Assembly (NCBI RefSeq): GCF_000306115.2
Contig: NZ_AKWX02000007.1
Span: 62,001-126,000, forward strand
Direction: 5' to 3'
Length of the DNA: 64,000 nt
DNA from: Leptospira wolffii serovar Khorat str. Khorat-H2
GTDB lineage: Bacteria; Spirochaetota; Leptospiria; Leptospirales; Leptospiraceae
Under the pieces are notes generated by a model. That model was given only the letters and a program-made list of their open reading frames with translations, made no database searches and was not told the origin of the DNA. The translations under genes and the position numbers were made by a program. Each line of letters opens with the position of its first letter. Within the stretch, counting starts at the first letter, position 1. Below are positions 10,364-19,434 of this stretch, in pieces.

Positions 10364-10381
10364 CTCGGTTCTGGCCGAGGA
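10364..10381 (+). promoter_or_regulatory. Hairpin in the alkB leader
   Basis: CCTCGG and CCGAGG form a perfect 6-base stem around the loop TTCTGG, ending just before the GGGGAG ribosome site of alkB. It could affect translation start or mRNA stability; no known element is recognised. Confidence 0.45.
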
Positions 10382-10392
10382 GGGGAGAGAAA

Positions 10393-11514
10393 ATGAGTCT
10401 ATTCAAGCGTTTGTCCTTTCTAATCGCCTTTCTGATCCCGCTTATGGCGGTCGCAGGATATTATTTGGGAGGAGGATTCAATTTCCTGTCTCTTGCGGTT
10501 GTTTTCGGAATTCTGCCGATTCTGGATGTTTTGGTCGGTCCGGATGCGAGCAATCCGAAGGAAGAAGAAGTTCCGGTCCTACAGCAGGAATTCTATTTTA
10601 GATTTCTGACATATGCTTGGGCCTGGGTCCAGTTCGCTCTGGTCGTTTGGGCTCTTTGGGAAGTGCAATCCCATTCTCTCAGCACCTTAGAGTGGGTCGG
10701 TTTCGTCCTTTCGATAGGAATCAATACGGGTGGAATCGGGATCACTGTCGCTCACGAATTGGGTCATAAGAATACCAAGATTGAGCAGTGGTATTCCAAG
10801 TTCATTCTCATGACAGTTTGCTATATGCACTTTTTTATAGAGCATAACAGGGGACACCATGTGAACGTATCCACTCACGAAGATCCTGCCACTAGCCGGA
10901 GAGGAGAATCCTTCTTCTCCTTCTATCCTAGAACCGTTTTAGGAAGTTTGGCAAGCGCTTGGAAATTGGAGAAGAAGAGACTCTCCAAATTGGGAAAATC
11001 GGAATGGCGCTGGGAAAACGAAATGATCAGCTCAACAGTCGTTCCTGTCTTATTTATCGCAGGGGTTACCGGAATTTTTTATCTAATTACCGGAAACTTT
11101 AAATGGGAAGTGCCTGTATTCTTCTTTGTCCAGAGTTGGATCGCATTCTCTCTTTTGGAACTCGTGAATTACATCGAGCACTACGGTCTCGCCAGAAAGG
11201 AATTGTCTCCCGGTAAATTCGAGAAGGTGCTACCGATCCATTCCTGGAATCAGAACTTCGGATTGTCCAACGCCTTTCTTTTTCAATTGCAGAGACATTC
11301 GGACCATCATGCCAACGCGGGCAGAAGATACCAATCTCTTCGTCATTTCGAGGAAAGCCCCCAGCTTCCTTACGGTTATGAGATCATGATTTTGATCGCT
11401 CTCGTTCCGCCCCTTTGGTTCAGGATCATGGATGCGAAACTGGAGGATTGGCAATCGAAATACGGCGGTTCCGAAGCGAAACCGGCTAAATTGTCCAAGC
11501 ATGCAATCGCTTAA
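10393..11514 (+). CDS. alkB: Alkane 1-monooxygenase (AlkB-type di-iron hydroxylase)
   Basis: A 373-residue integral membrane non-haem di-iron hydroxylase that oxidises a terminal methyl group, using electrons from rubredoxin. All signature histidine boxes are present: HELGH (121-125), EHNRGHH with the following THEDPATSR (150-168), NYIEHYG (259-265) and LQRHSDHH (299-306). Hydrophobic segments at about 7-45, 70-118, 215-255 and 328-345 fit the six-helix family fold. The start is ATG 10393 behind GGGGAG; the upstream in-frame codons have no ribosome site. It stands alone, with its own promoter and terminator and no rubredoxin or rubredoxin reductase beside it. In an organism that grows on long-chain fatty acids the substrate could be an alkyl or acyl chain rather than an alkane. 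Confidence 0.95.
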   Translation: MSLFKRLSFLIAFLIPLMAVAGYYLGGGFNFLSLAVVFGILPILDVLVGPDASNPKEEEVPVLQQEFYFRFLTYAWAWVQFALVVWALWEVQSHSLSTLEWVGFVLSIGINTGGIGITVAHELGHKNTKIEQWYSKFILMTVCYMHFFIEHNRGHHVNVSTHEDPATSRRGESFFSFYPRTVLGSLASAWKLEKKRLSKLGKSEWRWENEMISSTVVPVLFIAGVTGIFYLITGNFKWEVPVFFFVQSWIAFSLLELVNYIEHYGLARKELSPGKFEKVLPIHSWNQNFGLSNAFLFQLQRHSDHHANAGRRYQSLRHFEESPQLPYGYEIMILIALVPPLWFRIMDAKLEDWQSKYGGSEAKPAKLSKHAIA

Positions 11515-11539
11515 GAAGAATAGAATATACTAAAATATA

Positions 11540-11567
11540 AAGCCCGGATATTCTCCGGGCTTTTTCG
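11540..11567 (+). terminator. Intrinsic terminator between alkB and pepN
   Basis: An 8-base stem (AGCCCGGA/TCCGGGCT) with the loop TATTC is followed by five T on the plus strand. Because the neighbouring aminopeptidase gene converges on it, it may serve both transcripts. Confidence 0.85.
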
Positions 11568-11588
11568 TTTTTTCGGATCGGAATCGAT

Positions 11589-14114
11589 CTATTGTTTGTA
11601 TTTTTCCAGAACTCTTAGGGTTCTTGCAATGTCGTCTCTTTGTTGCAAAAGGTCCTTTCTTAAGAGCTCCGGCAAGTTGGGATGCTTATCCAGAAACTCT
11701 TGGGTTCTTTGCAATAACTTAGGATCCGGTTCGAAGGACGGGAACATCAGATGTCCGAAAGCGGATGCAAAATGAGGATCCCTTTTTTCGTAAACTCCGA
11801 TCACGGATTCGAAATAGAAATCCGTGAAAGAAAGGAGTAACTCCTTCTGGTGGTCCCATTGGAATCCTCTCATTCCGTAGCGAAGGAAATCCGTGGATTC
11901 TCCTTCTGCGGGTTTGAGAAATCTTTCCCAAGAGGATTTCTTGTTTTCCGGATCCGGAAAGGACACTCGAGCGAGAAAAGCCTTCTTGGCTCCTAGATCG
12001 GTTCCGTCCTTCTGTTCTTCTCCGTCGATTCTTGTCTTGGATTCGGGGTCTCCGTAAGCACTCAGTCTGGAAAGGATGACCCATCTTCTCTCCTGGTCCA
12101 TGGAGATTCCTGGGATGGATTTTTTTCCGTCCAAGAGTTCCTTTAGGTAGGAAAGTTGTTCCGGAGATTTGGAAGTATTTTCTAATATTCTAAACCAAAG
12201 AATCTGTTCCTGCTCGGGATTCTCGGCTTTTACCGATTTTTCCTTGGCGATCGCGTTCAGTCTGTCCGACCATTTTCTCTTTTCCTTTTCGGGGATGTAA
12301 TGGTCGATCACTGTCAAAGCCTTGGTAAGAATATGGCTGTTTCTTACTGAAAGATCCGGTTCCTTCAGGCCTTGGTCGAGTGCGAGCTCCAGAAACTCCC
12401 GGGGAGAAAGTTCCGCGTCTCGGACCATTTGCCATAGGCTACCCCATACGATTCTTCTCGCGAAACGATCTTCTAATGTGTGTAGGCTTCGTTTCAAAAC
12501 GGGGAGCGCATTCTTACCTAAATAGGTTTTCGCGTATGCATAATCTTCGGTGTTCAATAGCAGCAGGTCGTTCCCGTTTTGCTTGTCCCCTTCTTCCAAT
12601 AAGGTTTCGGGACCCTTGACTAGGATTCGTTTTCTCCAGACTTCTTTTAATTTTCCGCTTTCTTCTCGGAATAGTGCGGCCTGGAGAGCGTGGGTGCGGA
12701 GGAGTCGATTGGTTTCCGAAGGGCTTTGGGATAGGAAGAGTCTTCCGTTTTGGCTAACCGGACTAAGAGTATTGACTCCAGTGGTTTCCAGCCATTCCTT
12801 ACTCCAACCTCTGATATCTATGCCGCTTGTCTCCGACATACAGGAGAGAAAATCGCCGAGTACAGTGTTCTTCTCCGCATAGCGTTTGAAATACAATCGC
12901 ATTGCGTCTCGGAACTTCTCTTCTCCCACATAATACATGAGTTGCCTGAGAACCGAAGCTCCCTTGGAGTAGGAGATCCCGTCGAAATTACTGATGGCTT
13001 CTAAAGTATTTTCGGCTTTGCCCGCGATCGGATGGGTGGTGGAGAGTTGGTCCTCCCGATAGGCCCATTCTTCTCGAACGTAAAAATGTTCCAGGGCGTC
13101 CGGGAAAAGTTTTCCCTTCGACATGGAATAATAGGAAAGATAGTCCGCGAAACTTTCGTTCAACCAAAGATCGTTCCACCATTTCATGGTGACCAGATTT
13201 CCGAACCACATGTGTACCATTTCATGATAAATCGTATTGGCACGGTTTAGATATTCCGAATAGATCCTGGGGCTGCGGAAAATATAACTCTCGGAGAATG
13301 TTACGGCACCCACGTTCTCCATAGCTCCCATATTGAATTCCGGCACGAAGATCTGATCGTATTTGCCGTAAGGGTAGGGAACGTCGAAGTATTTCTGTAG
13401 GAAACCGAAGGCCTCCTTTGTGATCGCGAAGATATTGTCCGCATCCATGTATTTGGCGAGGGACTTACGGCAAAGAATTCGCAGAGGAATGTCTCCCGCC
13501 TTGTCCTCCCAAACCGAATAGGAACCTACGATGAGAGAAAAGAGATATGTGGAGAATTTCTTGGTCTTATGGAATCGGATCGTTTTTTTGTCCGCATTCT
13601 TTGTTTCGGAAGCGGGGACGGTATTATGCACATAGGTCCATTCGGACGGGCCGGTCACTTCCAGTTCGTAATCAGCCTTTAGGTCCGGTTGGTCGAAGGA
13701 AGGAAACAAACGATGCGCTTCGAATGGCTCGAAGTCGGTATGCATATACTCCGCTTGGTCGGCTGGGTCCACGAATTTATGGAATCCGGAGCCGCTATGG
13801 TCGAAACGATTTAAATAACGTATTTTTAATTCGTTTTTTCCTTCGTTCAGGGAGTTTCCGGGAATCAGAAGATAGGAGTCCTTCTTCTCATAATCCTTCT
13901 CTTCTTTACCGTTTAGCCATAGGATCTCGATTTTCTTGGATACGAAATCCACCTTCACGCTACCTTTCTTGCCGCCGGAATAGACGAAGCGAACGCTCGT
14001 TTCCCCCTCGTATTCCTGGGAGCCTTTTTCCAGTTTCAATTTTAAAGAATAGGAAACGTCCGAAATCTGGGCGGAGCGAAGCATCGCCTCCTGTTGAGTG
14101 AGTATATTATCCAT
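11589..14114 (-). CDS. pepN: Aminopeptidase N (M1 family metallopeptidase)
   Basis: An 841-residue cytosolic zinc aminopeptidase that removes N-terminal amino acids from peptides. The exopeptidase motif GAMENVG is at 263-269 and the zinc site HEMVH at 297-301, with the third ligand Glu320 in NESFADYL. The segment from [16 protein letters not shown] fits the actinobacterial-type aminopeptidase N family (TIGR02412-like), as does the length. The N-terminal beta domain occupies about 1-200 and the C-terminal helical ERAP1-like domain about 530-835. There is no signal peptide. ATG 14114 has an AGAGG ribosome site. The MFS gene upstream ends 9 bases before it, so they may be co-transcribed. Confidence 0.95.
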   Translation of the reverse strand: MDNILTQQEAMLRSAQISDVSYSLKLKLEKGSQEYEGETSVRFVYSGGKKGSVKVDFVSKKIEILWLNGKEEKDYEKKDSYLLIPGNSLNEGKNELKIRYLNRFDHSGSGFHKFVDPADQAEYMHTDFEPFEAHRLFPSFDQPDLKADYELEVTGPSEWTYVHNTVPASETKNADKKTIRFHKTKKFSTYLFSLIVGSYSVWEDKAGDIPLRILCRKSLAKYMDADNIFAITKEAFGFLQKYFDVPYPYGKYDQIFVPEFNMGAMENVGAVTFSESYIFRSPRIYSEYLNRANTIYHEMVHMWFGNLVTMKWWNDLWLNESFADYLSYYSMSKGKLFPDALEHFYVREEWAYREDQLSTTHPIAGKAENTLEAISNFDGISYSKGASVLRQLMYYVGEEKFRDAMRLYFKRYAEKNTVLGDFLSCMSETSGIDIRGWSKEWLETTGVNTLSPVSQNGRLFLSQSPSETNRLLRTHALQAALFREESGKLKEVWRKRILVKGPETLLEEGDKQNGNDLLLLNTEDYAYAKTYLGKNALPVLKRSLHTLEDRFARRIVWGSLWQMVRDAELSPREFLELALDQGLKEPDLSVRNSHILTKALTVIDHYIPEKEKRKWSDRLNAIAKEKSVKAENPEQEQILWFRILENTSKSPEQLSYLKELLDGKKSIPGISMDQERRWVILSRLSAYGDPESKTRIDGEEQKDGTDLGAKKAFLARVSFPDPENKKSSWERFLKPAEGESTDFLRYGMRGFQWDHQKELLLSFTDFYFESVIGVYEKRDPHFASAFGHLMFPSFEPDPKLLQRTQEFLDKHPNLPELLRKDLLQQRDDIARTLRVLEKYKQ

Positions 14115-14123
14115 TCTTTGCCT

Positions 14124-15380
14124 CTAAACCGTAATATCCTTGAGATCCATTTTCCTTAGACGGGGGGCGATGGCAGTAACGAGAGCTACTGTGATAAGAG
14201 TGAGACTTCCACCGATTACGACGGAAGGAACCAGGCCGAAAGCGCGGGCCGCAGCCCCGGATTCGAAGGCGCCCAGCTCGTTGGAAGACCCTATGAATAT
14301 GTTATTCACTGCGGAGACCCTTCCCCTCATATGCTCGGGAGTATACATCTGAACGATAGTATGACGTATGACCACGCTGACCATATCGAAGGAACCGCTG
14401 ATGACCAGAGCGGCGAAGGAAAGATAGAAACTCGTGGATAGCGCGAATACGATCATGCAAACCCCGAAACCGAATACGCTCGAAAGCAGAATGACTCCAG
14501 AATTCGTTTTGGGAGGTTTGACCGCGATGAAAAGAGCGCATGTGACCGCACCCAAGGCGGGAGCGGATCTTAGAATTCCGTAATATTCGGGACCCATTCC
14601 CAATACTTCCCGGGAGAATGTGGGAATGAGAGCCACTGCGCCGCCGAAGAGTACTGCGAACAAATCCAGAGTGATGGCTCCCAGTATGAGCTGGTGGCCG
14701 AAGACGAATTTCCAGCCGGAGCCCAGGCTTTTCCAAATGGATTCCTTCTCTCCTTGTTTTTCCGGAACCGGCTTGGAAGGCACGGCAAAGAATAAAAGCA
14801 GGGAAAATGCCATGATCCCGAAATCCGCGAGATAGGCGGTCTGCACTCCGTTGAATCCTACTAAGAGTCCTCCGAGCATGGGGCCTAATACTGCGGAGCC
14901 TTGCCAAGCGACCCCGCTCCAGGTCGCGGCGTTCGGAAAGATTTCCTTGCTTACCAACTGAGTCTGGAAGGCGGCGATACTAGGAGAAAGAAATCCTCTA
15001 CATATACCGGAGAAGAATATGACGGAATAGATAGGGTAGACCCAATACTTTTCGGTGATCCATTCGAAGCCGGGTGAGGAGAATAATAACAATAAAAAGG
15101 AACTGAATGTGAGTCCAGTCAGGGAAATGAATATGATTTTCTTTCTGGGAAAACTGTCCACCACCAGACCGGAAAACAGGGAGATTGCTACGTTAGGCAC
15201 AAGCTCGGCGAATCCGATCAATCCCACAAAAAACGCGTCGTGAGTGATATGGTCGATCTGCCAGAACACTACCGTGGATTGCATGACGAAGGAAAGTGTG
15301 ACTAAAAATTTTCCGGCTAGAAAATTCCGGAATTCCGGCACTTGGAGGGAGATAAATGGGGAGGCTTTTTGTTGTTCCAT
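14124..15380 (-). CDS. MFS transporter, EntS/enterobactin-exporter-like
   Basis: A 418-residue, 12-helix major facilitator superfamily permease. Helices run throughout from [10 protein letters not shown] to [19 protein letters not shown] C-terminal segments, with the MFS loop motif DSFPRKK between helices 2 and 3 and [10 protein letters not shown] in the cytoplasmic loop of the second half. It resembles the MFS_3/EntS group of exporters. Substrate is unknown; an efflux role is inferred from family only. It sits between the Nudix hydrolase gene (10-base gap) and pepN (9-base gap), suggesting one minus-strand transcript, although the three products have no obvious shared task. Confidence 0.88.
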   Translation of the reverse strand: MEQQKASPFISLQVPEFRNFLAGKFLVTLSFVMQSTVVFWQIDHITHDAFFVGLIGFAELVPNVAISLFSGLVVDSFPRKKIIFISLTGLTFSSFLLLLFSSPGFEWITEKYWVYPIYSVIFFSGICRGFLSPSIAAFQTQLVSKEIFPNAATWSGVAWQGSAVLGPMLGGLLVGFNGVQTAYLADFGIMAFSLLLFFAVPSKPVPEKQGEKESIWKSLGSGWKFVFGHQLILGAITLDLFAVLFGGAVALIPTFSREVLGMGPEYYGILRSAPALGAVTCALFIAVKPPKTNSGVILLSSVFGFGVCMIVFALSTSFYLSFAALVISGSFDMVSVVIRHTIVQMYTPEHMRGRVSAVNNIFIGSSNELGAFESGAAARAFGLVPSVVIGGSLTLITVALVTAIAPRLRKMDLKDITV

Positions 15381-15389
15381 CGACTCGTT

Positions 15390-16025
15390 CTATTTCTCGT
15401 GGTTTAATCCGTATTTTAGGAAGTACAATCCGAATGCGGCGACCATCATCCCATGGTGTAGGATATGTCTTTGGACCAGATCCGGAATTTTGCTTAAAGG
15501 ATATTCGTACACTTCTATTTGTTCGCTTTCGTCCAGATCTTGACCTCCTTCGTGAGGACGGATATTCCTCGCGATGAAGGTATGGCACCAGTTATCGAAG
15601 ATCGCTGGGTTTCCCGAGACTTTGCCCAGGTATTCCCAATCGTCGGAAACGAATCCGGTCTCTTCTCTCAATTCGGCCTGAGCGGATTCCAGTAAGGTCG
15701 CCTTCTCCGCGACACCTCCCGGAATTTCCACGGAATACCGATCGAGCCCGTGCCTGTATTGATCTATTAGTAGGATTTTTCCTTGGTTCGTGAGTGCGAT
15801 TACGTTCACCCAATCCTTGGATTCCAGATGGTAGAAATCCCTGGAAATGCTGCCGTCGGGCGATGTGGTAGGAACTCCTACCAATTGGAAGATCGGAGTC
15901 TTGTAGAGAGATTTTTTTTCCCCTCGTTTCCAGAGTTTGGAATCGGCAGAATATTTGTCGGGTTGGAATTCCTGCATAGAGAATGCGATTTCATCCAGTT
16001 TTTCCAAATCCCGTAAGATTCGCAA
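15390..16025 (-). CDS. Nudix hydrolase, ADP-ribose pyrophosphatase-like
   Basis: A Nudix-fold hydrolase of about 211 residues, probably cleaving ADP-ribose or a related nucleoside diphosphate sugar. The leading strand LLIDQYRHG and EIPGG precede a Nudix helix ending AELREETGF, so the catalytic EE pair is kept. The box deviates from the consensus: the REL position reads AEL, and the spacing after GG is one residue short of the usual ADPR-type box. The start is uncertain: a TTG at 16025 gives the full length, while the first ATG (15977) would remove 16 residues. Neither has a strong ribosome site. It is divergent from the helicase gene, with only a short shared promoter region. Confidence 0.85.
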   Translation of the reverse strand: MRILRDLEKLDEIAFSMQEFQPDKYSADSKLWKRGEKKSLYKTPIFQLVGVPTTSPDGSISRDFYHLESKDWVNVIALTNQGKILLIDQYRHGLDRYSVEIPGGVAEKATLLESAQAELREETGFVSDDWEYLGKVSGNPAIFDNWCHTFIARNIRPHEGGQDLDESEQIEVYEYPLSKIPDLVQRHILHHGMMVAAFGLYFLKYGLNHEK

Positions 16026-16043
16026 ACCTTTGCCTGTACGCGG

Positions 16044-16071
16044 TTGACAAGATCCGAAATTGGAGAATTAT
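16044..16071 (+). promoter_or_regulatory. Sigma70-like promoter of the helicase gene
   Basis: A perfect TTGACA at 16044-16049 and AATTAT at 16066-16071 (4 of 6 matches) are 16 bases apart. The implied start near 16078 lies after the in-frame TTG at 16060, which supports the ATG at 16093 as the real start of the helicase. Confidence 0.55.
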
Positions 16072-16092
16072 GTCGCTTATATAACCGGAAAA

Positions 16093-18735
16093 ATGGCCTT
16101 AGATTTTCGAAGTCTTTGGACCTTCCTTTCCGAATTCTATCCGATGAAAGACGAATTTTTAGAACCTAGTTTAGAAGAAGGAACCGTATTTCCTGCCGAA
16201 CCCAAAACGGTAGGAACTCCAGCAATCTCCGAGAGGGGACTTTTCGATTTTTTCGAAACTCAAACGGAAGATTCTAAATCCTCTCCGGATTCCGTCCAAA
16301 CTGCCGAAAAAATTCCGGTTCCTTCTCACTTGGATTCTAATTCGAATCGGGAAACTTCCTCTTTGGAACTAGATTCTTCTTTCGAGAATTCCTTCGGATC
16401 CTCTTTTTATAGGGACGACGAGTTCGAAGAAGAAGTTTCCGACACTCGCGAGACGTCCCATTCTACTGAAAATCGATTGGAAGTTTTGGACCCTAATTCG
16501 GATTCTTTCCAAAGGATTTTGGAATCTCTTCCCGAATCTCCCGAGCCTATCGTAGAATCAGCCATCAAGGCGGAAGGTTCCGATTCTTCTGCGGAAATAA
16601 TCGAAGATGATCCGGATGCGCCACCGCTCGCGTCATCCGCTTCTACGAGTCCCTCTAAAGAAAGGGCTCCCCGGAAAAAGAATGCTACGGAACCTAGGGA
16701 AAGTTTTTCCTCCGTTCTAAAAAGTCTGTCTCCCGAACAGGCGAGAGCCGTGCAGACAGTCCAAGGACCTCTTCTGATTTTTGCGGGAGCGGGATCCGGA
16801 AAAACGAGAGTGATCTCGAATCGGATCGCTCATATGATCCAGGACCACCATATTCCTGCGGGGAAACTAGTCGCCTTATCTTTTACAAATAAAAGCGCGA
16901 AGGAAATGGGCGAAAGGGTTCGCAAACTCGTGCCTAGAAATCTACTTAAAGGAATCGTTCTATCCACATTCCATTCCTTAGGATTGGGAATCCTAAAAAA
17001 ACATATCGAAAAATTAGGCTATAAAATGCCTTTCTTATTATTGAACCAAGCCGATCAGGAAGGTCTTGTAACGGGAATGCTCGTGGCCCAGAAATTGGAG
17101 CCCAAAAGGGCCCAGGTCATGGAAGTTCTCTCCAAGATTTCCAGGATCAAAAACTCAGGTCCGGATTATAAAGAGGCAATGGAAGCTTCCCTAAACGAAG
17201 GAGATCTGCTGGCCGCTTCTCTTTTTCAGCAATACCAGGATACTTTAAGAGAACAGAATTCCATAGACTTCGACGATTTGATCCTTCTTCCCTCCCAATT
17301 GCTGAAAGAATTCGAGGAAGTAAGGGAAGAATACCATAAGAAGCATCATTATTTCATGGTGGACGAGTTCCAGGATACCAACCCGATCCAATATACGTTT
17401 CTACGAGCGCTTATGGGAGATTCCAATAATCTCTGCGTGGTGGGAGACGACGACCAATCCATTTACGCTTTCCGAGGATCGGATGTAAGTCTTATCCTGG
17501 GTTTCGAGAACGATTTTCCGGGAGCCAGCGTTATCCGTCTCTTGGAGAATTATAGATCTACGGACATCATCGTATCCGCGGCCAATTCTCTCATTCGCCA
17601 TAACGTTTCCCGCAGATCCAAGGAGTTGTATTCGAGGGTTCCGGGAGCTCTCAAAGTGAAATATGTGGAGCGCATGGACGAGAAGGACGAGGCGGAATGG
17701 GTGGTCGAAAGTATCCGAGAAGAGATCATCAAGGAGGCTCGTAAGGGTAGCCAGATCGCGATCCTTTTCCGTACCAATTTTCAATCCCGACCTTTCGAGG
17801 AATCTTTCCGTGCCAGGGACATGCCTTATAAAGTCGTGGGCGGATACAATTTCTTCGATAGAAAGGAAGTCCGGGATCTGATCTCTTATATTCGTTTGAT
17901 CGCCAATCAAAAGGACGACGCGTCTCTTTTACGGATCATCAATTATCCCAAGAGAGGAATCGGGGCCGGGTCCATCGCGCTCGTCCATGAAAAGGCGGCG
18001 CAAAACAAGGAATCCTTGTACGAGACATTATTCCGGGTTTGCGAATCCCCTGATTTTATTCCCGATCTGAATCGAAAGATCTCCTCCGAAATCTATAATT
18101 TCGTGAATCTGATCGAAAAATCCAAGAAGAAGTTTTCCTCTTCTCCCAGACTATTCTTCGCCTTGCGCGAGTTAATCGCGGATCTGGGCCTGGAAAAAGA
18201 GATCATTCTGGAAGAAAAAGAGGAGAAGGTGGCGAAGGCCCGAATCTACAATATGTCCGAGCTCGTGAACATGTTGGCATTCTTCGAAGAAAACAACGAT
18301 TCCGGCGAAAAACCCACATTATTCGATTTTATCAATCGATTGGCGATGCTTATGGAAGACGAGCCTTCGGATGAGAAGGAAGACAACCGAGTGCAGCTTC
18401 TTACCATTCATCAATCCAAAGGATTGGAATTCGAATCCGTTTATGTCGTGGGACTCGAAGAGGGGATCTTACCCAGTGGAAGAGCCGCTTTGGAGGATAA
18501 TTCCGTAGACGAAGAAAGGCGACTCATGTACGTGGCCATGACCCGGGCCAAAAGGCATTTATGCTTGACAGGGGCCGCAAATCGCCGCAAATTTGGGGAG
18601 CAATTGACCTCCGAGCCCTCCCGATTCCTGAAGGAGATAGACCCGGAGACCCTAGACTGGCTCTCAAACGAGGAGACTCGTAAGCAGGAAACGGATGATT
18701 TCCTACAGGAGCTGGAAAAATTGAAAACGGGATAA
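16093..18735 (+). CDS. UvrD/PcrA/Rep-family ATP-dependent DNA helicase
   Basis: An 880-residue superfamily 1A 3'-to-5' DNA helicase for repair or replication restart. Motifs in order: Q motif LSPEQARAV, Walker A GAGSGKT (about 231-238), Ia TFTNKSAKEMGER-like stretch, II VDEFQDTN, III GDDDQSIYAFRG, IV LENYRST, V LLTIHQSKGLEFESV and VI ERRLMYVAMTRAK. The helicase core begins near residue 207. The first 200 residues are a Ser/Glu/Asp-rich, probably disordered extension not usual in UvrD or PcrA. The start is ATG 16093, supported by GGA upstream and the promoter position. The TPR lipoprotein starts 4 bases after the stop, so the genes are probably co-transcribed. Whether it is the cell's UvrD, PcrA or Rep cannot be decided. 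Confidence 0.93.
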   Translation: MALDFRSLWTFLSEFYPMKDEFLEPSLEEGTVFPAEPKTVGTPAISERGLFDFFETQTEDSKSSPDSVQTAEKIPVPSHLDSNSNRETSSLELDSSFENSFGSSFYRDDEFEEEVSDTRETSHSTENRLEVLDPNSDSFQRILESLPESPEPIVESAIKAEGSDSSAEIIEDDPDAPPLASSASTSPSKERAPRKKNATEPRESFSSVLKSLSPEQARAVQTVQGPLLIFAGAGSGKTRVISNRIAHMIQDHHIPAGKLVALSFTNKSAKEMGERVRKLVPRNLLKGIVLSTFHSLGLGILKKHIEKLGYKMPFLLLNQADQEGLVTGMLVAQKLEPKRAQVMEVLSKISRIKNSGPDYKEAMEASLNEGDLLAASLFQQYQDTLREQNSIDFDDLILLPSQLLKEFEEVREEYHKKHHYFMVDEFQDTNPIQYTFLRALMGDSNNLCVVGDDDQSIYAFRGSDVSLILGFENDFPGASVIRLLENYRSTDIIVSAANSLIRHNVSRRSKELYSRVPGALKVKYVERMDEKDEAEWVVESIREEIIKEARKGSQIAILFRTNFQSRPFEESFRARDMPYKVVGGYNFFDRKEVRDLISYIRLIANQKDDASLLRIINYPKRGIGAGSIALVHEKAAQNKESLYETLFRVCESPDFIPDLNRKISSEIYNFVNLIEKSKKKFSSSPRLFFALRELIADLGLEKEIILEEKEEKVAKARIYNMSELVNMLAFFEENNDSGEKPTLFDFINRLAMLMEDEPSDEKEDNRVQLLTIHQSKGLEFESVYVVGLEEGILPSGRAALEDNSVDEERRLMYVAMTRAKRHLCLTGAANRRKFGEQLTSEPSRFLKEIDPETLDWLSNEETRKQETDDFLQELEKLKTG

Positions 18736-18739
18736 GAGA

Positions 18740-19384
18740 ATGAGTAAATATTTCGCCATATTTTTGATCGGAGCCCAGATGTTCCTGGCTTGTGCCTCCG
18801 CACAGAAGGAAGGTGGGGTTTCCTCTAATTTGGAATCCCAGGTACGTTCTGAAATCAAAGGGATCGACCAGCAATTATCCGATGTCGGACAAGAAGACAA
18901 GAAACGCTCCGAACTACTCCTCGAAAAAGCCAAATTACTCCTCAAAATCGAATCCTTTAAAGAAGCATCTCTGGTTCTGAAGGAACTCCAAAACTCCAAA
19001 GAAGGACGCAACCTTCAGCATCTGGATCATTATCTAGGTTCTGCGTATCTCGGAATCAACGATTACGACAATGCAATCGTACATTTCCGCAAATCCGATA
19101 ATGTGGATCGTGATTTCGAATCCGTTACCCGTAAAAAGATGTGGGCTAAGGCCTATTTCGAAGACGAGAAATACGGACAGGCTCTGGGAGTTCTCGGAAG
19201 AGCGTCTAGAGAAAAGAATTTTGAAAAGGATCTTTTCTACTATGAGACGGTCGTAGTCAGTTTCTACAGAATTAAGGAATACAAAAGATGCCAGCTGGTT
19301 CTGGAAGAGGGATTACAGAAGTTCCCGGAAAGCCTCGTTCTGAGGGAGACTTCGGAGAAGATCAGTCAGATTCTTCCGCGATAA
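18740..19384 (+). CDS. TPR-repeat lipoprotein
   Basis: A 214-residue protein. The signal peptide ends in the lipobox FLACAS (Cys18). The mature part is helical, with tetratricopeptide-like repeats: KAKLLLKIESFKEASLVL, HYLGSAYLGINDYDNAIVHF, KAYFEDEKYGQALGVL and TVVVSFYRIKEYKRCQLVL. Such lipoproteins usually act as periplasmic or outer-membrane scaffolds. It starts 4 bases after the helicase stop and ends 50 bases before the AsmA-like gene, so it is the middle gene of a three-gene unit. Function is otherwise unknown. Confidence 0.85.
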   Translation: MSKYFAIFLIGAQMFLACASAQKEGGVSSNLESQVRSEIKGIDQQLSDVGQEDKKRSELLLEKAKLLLKIESFKEASLVLKELQNSKEGRNLQHLDHYLGSAYLGINDYDNAIVHFRKSDNVDRDFESVTRKKMWAKAYFEDEKYGQALGVLGRASREKNFEKDLFYYETVVVSFYRIKEYKRCQLVLEEGLQKFPESLVLRETSEKISQILPR

Positions 19385-19434
19385 TTCGATTTAATATTCC
19401 GATTCCCAAAAATCCGATTTTCCGAAAGGAAAAT

